A model generated the notes under the pieces. The model made no database searches. It saw only the letters and a program-made list of their open reading frames with translations, and had not been told where the DNA came from. This document shows positions 20,949-24,129 of a DNA stretch of 24,129 bases, piece after piece. Origin of the DNA: a virus. The stretch spans positions 1 to 24,129 of IMG/VR virus record IMGVR_UViG_3300040801_003223; one strand, 5' to 3'. Made by a program: the position numbers and the translations under genes. Positions within the stretch are counted from its first letter, which is position 1. Each line of letters begins with the position of its first letter.

Positions 20949-21165
20949 CCAACATAAACAAATTAAAGGGTATCGCGATCTTTCACAAGAAGAAATTGAC
21001 TTGATGAATGAAGGAAAAGAACTGGCCGAACAAGTTGGTGCTTTTGTCGCAAAACTTCAGTGTACTGACACATTGGATCAGCGCTGGGTTGCTATAGGCA
21101 AGACTGATCTACAGAAGGGGTTCATGGCAATCATTCGCGGAATTGCACAACCAACAACATTCTAA
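20941..21165 (+). CDS. acb2: Acb2-like cyclic-nucleotide sponge (anti-CBASS)
   Basis: This 74-residue protein matches the Acb2 (T4 Vs.4) family pattern. The hairpin-forming [20 protein letters not shown] is at the N-terminus, and [19 protein letters not shown] followed by [11 protein letters not shown] is at the C-terminus. Known Acb2 proteins are hexameric and bind CBASS cyclic di- and trinucleotides (and Thoeris signals), which blocks abortive defence. The length is a little below T4 Acb2, mainly in the middle loop. It has GGAG 7 bases before its ATG and lies in the early operon, when such a protein is needed. Recognition is by recalled motifs and was not confirmed by a search. Confidence 0.7.
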   Translation: MDNQHKQIKGYRDLSQEEIDLMNEGKELAEQVGAFVAKLQCTDTLDQRWVAIGKTDLQKGFMAIIRGIAQPTTF

Positions 21166-21166
21166 T

Positions 21167-21799
21167 ATGAAACTTGGTGAATTAACAGAAACTATTAGCA
21201 CCGTCCCTCTTTCAAGTCGCCCCGTCAAAGCGTGGATAGATTTTTTAACTACCAACGGAAAGGCATGGACAGATGCTCCTGGTGGTAGAAAAATTGTTAA
21301 AGCAACATACGATGGTATTGATGGGTACGGGTTAGTAGACGTTAGTGGTGACATCGTGTCAATAGCAACACTGAAACGTGTAGTCATACAAGGCAAGCAT
21401 TTTTACCAACTGCACATTATCTCAACATCGGAAACAACTGGAGGAAATTTTTATCCTCAGTTGACGTTGCTGTGGACCATAAAGGAACACATAGGTCTTC
21501 CGTTAATTGATTATGGAGCGCAATCCGAACAAGGAACTAGATTTGTGCGAGCACTCAGCAAGACCAAAAGGTTCAACCTGTACTGGTTTAATATAGAAAC
21601 AGGTGACACCGCCGAATATAACGAGGCGAATGATTCACACGAAGATAATTTACCGTACCGTGGATCACAATTAACGCCATGGAGGGTGGTGGTTGAACAT
21701 TCTGAGGCTCCATCGTTTCCTAAAATAGTGTCGGAAAGTATACTAAACCATTCTATGGTATTTGAAATATTCGAACAAGAGGATAATAAATGTTTATAA
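21167..21799 (+). CDS. Hypothetical protein (210 residues)
   Basis: This protein is unrecognised. It starts MKLGELTETISTVPL and has a beta-rich body (KATYDGIDGYGLVDVSGDIV; HFYQLHIISTS; RFNLYWFNIETGD) and an acidic end. ATG 21167 is preferred over a codon 24 bases upstream because it follows the Acb2 stop directly (TAATATG). Its last 10 bases overlap the next gene. Confidence 0.55.
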   Translation: MKLGELTETISTVPLSSRPVKAWIDFLTTNGKAWTDAPGGRKIVKATYDGIDGYGLVDVSGDIVSIATLKRVVIQGKHFYQLHIISTSETTGGNFYPQLTLLWTIKEHIGLPLIDYGAQSEQGTRFVRALSKTKRFNLYWFNIETGDTAEYNEANDSHEDNLPYRGSQLTPWRVVVEHSEAPSFPKIVSESILNHSMVFEIFEQEDNKCL

Positions 21800-22311
21800 A
21801 CCCAAAAACAGCCATCGCGGAAGGATGGATCACAGGAATTACTGATATGGAAAAACAAGTGCAACCGAACGCAATTGATTTTACGTTGGATCGGTTGTTC
21901 AATATCACTTTCACAGGTTTCCATATTTCGGAGCAAGGAAAACAAATGCGTGGTGGGAAAGAGATGACTCCTACCCACGATCGCCGAGAAAATATGGACT
22001 ACTGGCGGCTGGAACCAAATAGTGTGTATGATGGAATGAGCAATGTTTATGTGACGCTACCAGAAGGTGTTGCTGCAATGTTGATCATCCGTTCGACACT
22101 TAACCGAAATGGGATCTTTTTAACGTCCGGACTTTATGATTCGTCGTTTTGTGGGAACATTGGGTTTGCTCTTCACAATCGCTCGTCATACGCATATATC
22201 GCACCAGGTACTCGCGTTGGACAAATTATTTTCGTGACTAGTGATAGTGCCGGCGCCTATGCGGGTGGGTATAACACAACCGAAGGGCAACATTGGTCTG
22301 AAAAAGACTAA
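21790..22311 (+). CDS. dCTP deaminase/dUTPase-fold protein
   Basis: This 173-residue protein has the conserved segments of the Dcd/dUTPase family. VQPNAIDFTLD (about 24-34) is the N-terminal motif. RSTLNRNGIF (101-110) corresponds to RSSxARxG of Dcd. SGLYDSSFCGNIGFALHNRS (113-132) corresponds to the G-x-x-D-x-x-x-x-G active loop. YIAPGTRVGQIIFV (136-149) is the last core strand. RSTLNRNG favours a Dcd-like or bifunctional role making dUMP or dTTP precursors. Such enzymes supply thymidylate or keep uracil out of phage DNA. It overlaps the preceding gene by 10 bases. Confidence 0.75.
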   Translation: MFINPKTAIAEGWITGITDMEKQVQPNAIDFTLDRLFNITFTGFHISEQGKQMRGGKEMTPTHDRRENMDYWRLEPNSVYDGMSNVYVTLPEGVAAMLIIRSTLNRNGIFLTSGLYDSSFCGNIGFALHNRSSYAYIAPGTRVGQIIFVTSDSAGAYAGGYNTTEGQHWSEKD

Positions 22312-22354
22312 ACATATTTGAACTGATTTCCAGGTATGCAGGAAAAATATAAAC

Positions 22355-23014
22355 ATGGCTACTCCCAAAAACGCTCCTCGTGGGTACTTTGAATATGCAT
22401 TAGCTGTTGATTGCGAAACAACAGGATTGTGCTATAAAAATTACAACAATGACGAAAACCCTGTTTACAACCCAACGACAGGAGAACGTCATCAGGCATT
22501 ATCATGGGGTGTTGCTGTTGTTCGTGTTGAAGACTTTTCGATCGTTGAAGAGTTATACGTTGAGATCAAATGGAACGAAGATAGTTTGAAACAACGGCTA
22601 GGGAATCCTGAGTTTGGTAAGAGCGCTGAGAAAATTCATGGTATGACAATGGAGTATCTTGAAGAGAATGGCGTTTCAGAAGAAGAAGCTGTTACCCTGA
22701 TAGGAGATCTAATTCTCCGGTACTTTGGTCCAGACAATCCTATTAAGTTGATTGGGCACAATGTTCATTTGTTTGACTTAGCATTTTTGAGAGATATGTT
22801 TAAACGTCACGGTATCATTCTCTCATTTGGTAACCGACACTATGATTCGAACAGCGCTGCCCTAATGACTTTTGGAACATGGAATAGCGACGACCTGTTC
22901 AGCATGATCGGGTTTGAAGCTCGTGGTGAGCACAATGCTTTGGCAGACATAAAAATGACGGTGGAAGCATGTCGTATAATTCAGATGATCTTTAAGAAAG
23001 CATTGGAAGATTGA
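22355..23014 (+). CDS. DEDDh 3'-5' exonuclease
   Basis: This 219-residue protein shows the DnaQ-like exonuclease motifs. LAVDCETTGL has D19 and E21. IGHNVHLFDLAFL has H135 and D141. EHNALADIKMT has H193 and D198. The H-x4-D spacing makes it DEDDh. KIHGMT at about 94-98 is the usual helper motif. It may act like T4 DexA, oligoribonuclease or DnaQ; residues decide the fold and chemistry but not the substrate. Its stop overlaps the next start by one base (TGATG). Confidence 0.8.
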   Translation: MATPKNAPRGYFEYALAVDCETTGLCYKNYNNDENPVYNPTTGERHQALSWGVAVVRVEDFSIVEELYVEIKWNEDSLKQRLGNPEFGKSAEKIHGMTMEYLEENGVSEEEAVTLIGDLILRYFGPDNPIKLIGHNVHLFDLAFLRDMFKRHGIILSFGNRHYDSNSAALMTFGTWNSDDLFSMIGFEARGEHNALADIKMTVEACRIIQMIFKKALED

Positions 23015-23625
23015 TGAAACTAACGGAAATACACCTTGTTGGTAATCACGATACCAAGCGTTACACATATAGCGACTTCGACGTTGCTGATTCAACTGAC
23101 ATCGGTTTCAGCGAAGGTGGAACGATAATCCGCAAGTCGGTTAACACTAAAGATCAGCGAATAATCATGTATAGTCTTCATGACAAAAACAGTGAATTGT
23201 TATCGAGCGTCGTTGGCTATTTCTACCCACATGCTGGTGTTGAGTATTTTGTTGTTTTGGATGTGTTCACCATCGATATTCACAGACGCAAAGGGTATGC
23301 GACTGCGCTTTATGTTTCCTTAGTTAAAAAGTACGGCGTAAAGTTGATGAGCGACAAACACCAAACAGAAGGTGGAAAGCGCTTATGGGATAATATTAAC
23401 AACGTGCTAAACGTTAACGTACTTGACGTAGCAACAGGAAACAAAATCCCCCGCGCAGAAATTTCAGACCAGGAAATTTATTTGGACCATGCGGACAGTT
23501 ACTTGTTGATAGCAGAACATGTACCTTCAATCATTGAAAGTGTCGGTCGTCCTTTAGCTGGTGATGGTATAGTAGACGATTACCTGGTATTCACCCACCC
23601 TGATAATGACGGGAAATATGAATAA
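23014..23625 (+). CDS. GNAT-like acetyltransferase
   Basis: This 203-residue protein has a GNAT motif A-like segment, DVFTIDIHRRKGYATALY, in which R-R-K-G-Y-A would bind the acetyl-CoA pyrophosphate. VKLMSDKHQTEGGKRLWDNI follows, a pattern seen in phage GNAT-like proteins. The substrate is unknown, and the C-terminal 70 residues are not recognised. ATG 23014 is taken because it overlaps the exonuclease stop. Confidence 0.6.
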   Translation: MKLTEIHLVGNHDTKRYTYSDFDVADSTDIGFSEGGTIIRKSVNTKDQRIIMYSLHDKNSELLSSVVGYFYPHAGVEYFVVLDVFTIDIHRRKGYATALYVSLVKKYGVKLMSDKHQTEGGKRLWDNINNVLNVNVLDVATGNKIPRAEISDQEIYLDHADSYLLIAEHVPSIIESVGRPLAGDGIVDDYLVFTHPDNDGKYE

Positions 23626-23636
23626 AGGAAATAACA

Positions 23637-23828
23637 ATGTGTGATAGAACTAAAACAGAAGTGCTCGCTCGTGAGTTAGCAATTCAGCGATTTATAGGGT
23701 TTCGCCAAGGAACGATGGAAGCAAAACCATTCGAAGGTAGCGTTGAAACTTATGTTGAGCAGCATTGGAAGATGTGGGAGAATGCTGCAAAAGACATATT
23801 AGAAATACTGGAGCATCATAAACCATGA
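23637..23828 (+). CDS. Small hypothetical protein (63 residues)
   Basis: This helical protein is unrecognised, with LARELAIQRFIGFRQGTMEA and a Trp-rich VEQHWKMWENAAKDI. AAGGAAA precedes the ATG. It overlaps the next gene by four bases (ATGA). Confidence 0.5.
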   Translation: MCDRTKTEVLARELAIQRFIGFRQGTMEAKPFEGSVETYVEQHWKMWENAAKDILEILEHHKP

Positions 23829-24037
23829 TACCGAATGATTTTAAAATGGAGTTACAACAACTAATCAACAAGCATTCGCTTGAGGGAATGTGCGATATGC
23901 CCGATTTTATCATGGCGGCTGCTGTGTGTGATTTCCTTGATACCCTATCCGCTGCAGTCGTTCGTCGTGATGCGTGGTTTGATATTACCCCTTTCAATAC
24001 TACCACTGAACTAAGCCAGGAGAACGTTGATGTTTAA
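23825..24037 (+). CDS. Small hypothetical protein (70 residues)
   Basis: This protein is unrecognised. A helical N-terminus (FKMELQQLINKHSLEG) is followed by MPDFIMAAAVCDFLDTLSAA. It is coupled to the preceding gene by ATGA overlap and overlaps the lipoprotein start by 8 bases. The Cys, Ala and Met-rich middle is not long enough for a certain membrane segment. Confidence 0.5.
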   Translation: MIPNDFKMELQQLINKHSLEGMCDMPDFIMAAAVCDFLDTLSAAVVRRDAWFDITPFNTTTELSQENVDV

Positions 24038-24129
24038 CCATAAAGTAATTTTACCAGCAACGCTTTTGCTTCTATCTGCCTCCTTTATTACAGGGTGCGG
24101 ACGAGATGCTCAGATAGCATCACATAACA
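24030..24129 (+). CDS. Lipoprotein, 3' end outside the window
   Basis: ATG 24030 opens a frame that runs off the right edge. The N-terminus is a lipoprotein signal peptide: a basic start (MFNHK), a hydrophobic run (VILPATLLLLSASF) and a lipobox ITGC, with the cysteine to be acylated at residue 20. Phage lipoproteins include outer spanins and superinfection-exclusion proteins. CCAGGAG precedes the start. Too little is visible to choose between them. Confidence 0.7.
   Translation, partial: MFNHKVILPATLLLLSASFITGCGRDAQIASHN

Noticed and set aside
1-24129. CRISPR arrays, tRNA genes, insertion sequences or an integrase
   Set aside because: No regularly spaced repeats, cloverleaf, terminal inverted repeats with transposase, or recombinase motifs were seen on either strand.

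Overview
The window is about 24 kb of a large tailed dsDNA phage related to the T4 superfamily, most likely a contractile-tailed phage of a gammaproteobacterium. The phage call rests on the run of tail-fibre genes, on five perfect copies of the T4-type late promoter element TATAAATA plus three near matches, all in short gaps or at gene ends, and on dense packing with ATGA overlaps. The host guess rests on ErpA and IscU proteins that read almost like the enterobacterial ones. All genes but one are on the + strand. TAG is a normal terminal stop for at least four genes, so it is not reassigned genome-wide.

Layout. (1) 1-7504: tail-fibre and adhesin block. It holds three fibre proteins with the GDTMT...AATKxYVD repeat, two paralogous 206-residue fibre-associated proteins, a 2OG-Fe(II) oxygenase-like protein, a glycine-rich gp38-like adhesin and a short repeat protein. 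(2) 7537-11989: a DnaE-palm-like mini protein, a winged-helix-like protein, a lone minus-strand gene served by back-to-back late promoters, a very acidic protein with a small recurrent helical module, two small unknowns and a nucleotidyltransferase. (3) 12043-14062: a P-loop NTPase, FolE2, a small NUMOD1-like protein and a strong rho-independent terminator. (4) 14128-18069: a small unknown, a PAS-GGDEF-EAL cyclic-di-GMP protein, ErpA, an HNH/NUMOD3 homing-type endonuclease, an interrupted IscU and a small alpha/beta-barrel-like protein. (5) 18134-19322: a module-repeat protein and a TTG-started unknown. (6) 19326-24129: a probable early operon behind a good sigma70 promoter. It carries a QueD/PTPS-like protein, a DpdA/TGT-like transglycosylase, several tiny genes, an Acb2-like anti-CBASS cyclic-nucleotide sponge, a dCTP deaminase/dUTPase-fold protein, a DEDDh exonuclease, a GNAT-like protein, two more tiny genes and the start of a lipoprotein.

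The most striking object is iscU (17283-17672). Its reading frame matches IscU from end to end, except that 9 extra bases sit inside the active-site motif CGD and introduce an in-frame TAG. The stop follows a GGT glycine codon directly, and a second GGT lies just after the extra bases. A hop from GGT to GGT would restore the exact IscU sequence. A 12-bp hairpin ends on the first GGT, and an HNH homing-type endonuclease gene overlaps the iscU start codon. This is the architecture of T4 gene 60 translational bypassing in miniature. Readthrough, reinitiation into a split IscU, inactivation and assembly error remain alternatives.

How the genes may work together (inference): FolE2, the QueD-like and the DpdA-like proteins suggest a 7-deazaguanine modification route. 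ErpA, IscU and the cyclic-di-GMP protein, which has a cysteine-rich insert, suggest control of host iron-sulfur and second-messenger physiology. Acb2 and the lipoprotein fit early defence against host immunity or against superinfection. Two hairpins with promoters in their loops resemble the T4 gene e scheme, in which readthrough mRNA hides the ribosome site and locally started mRNA exposes it.
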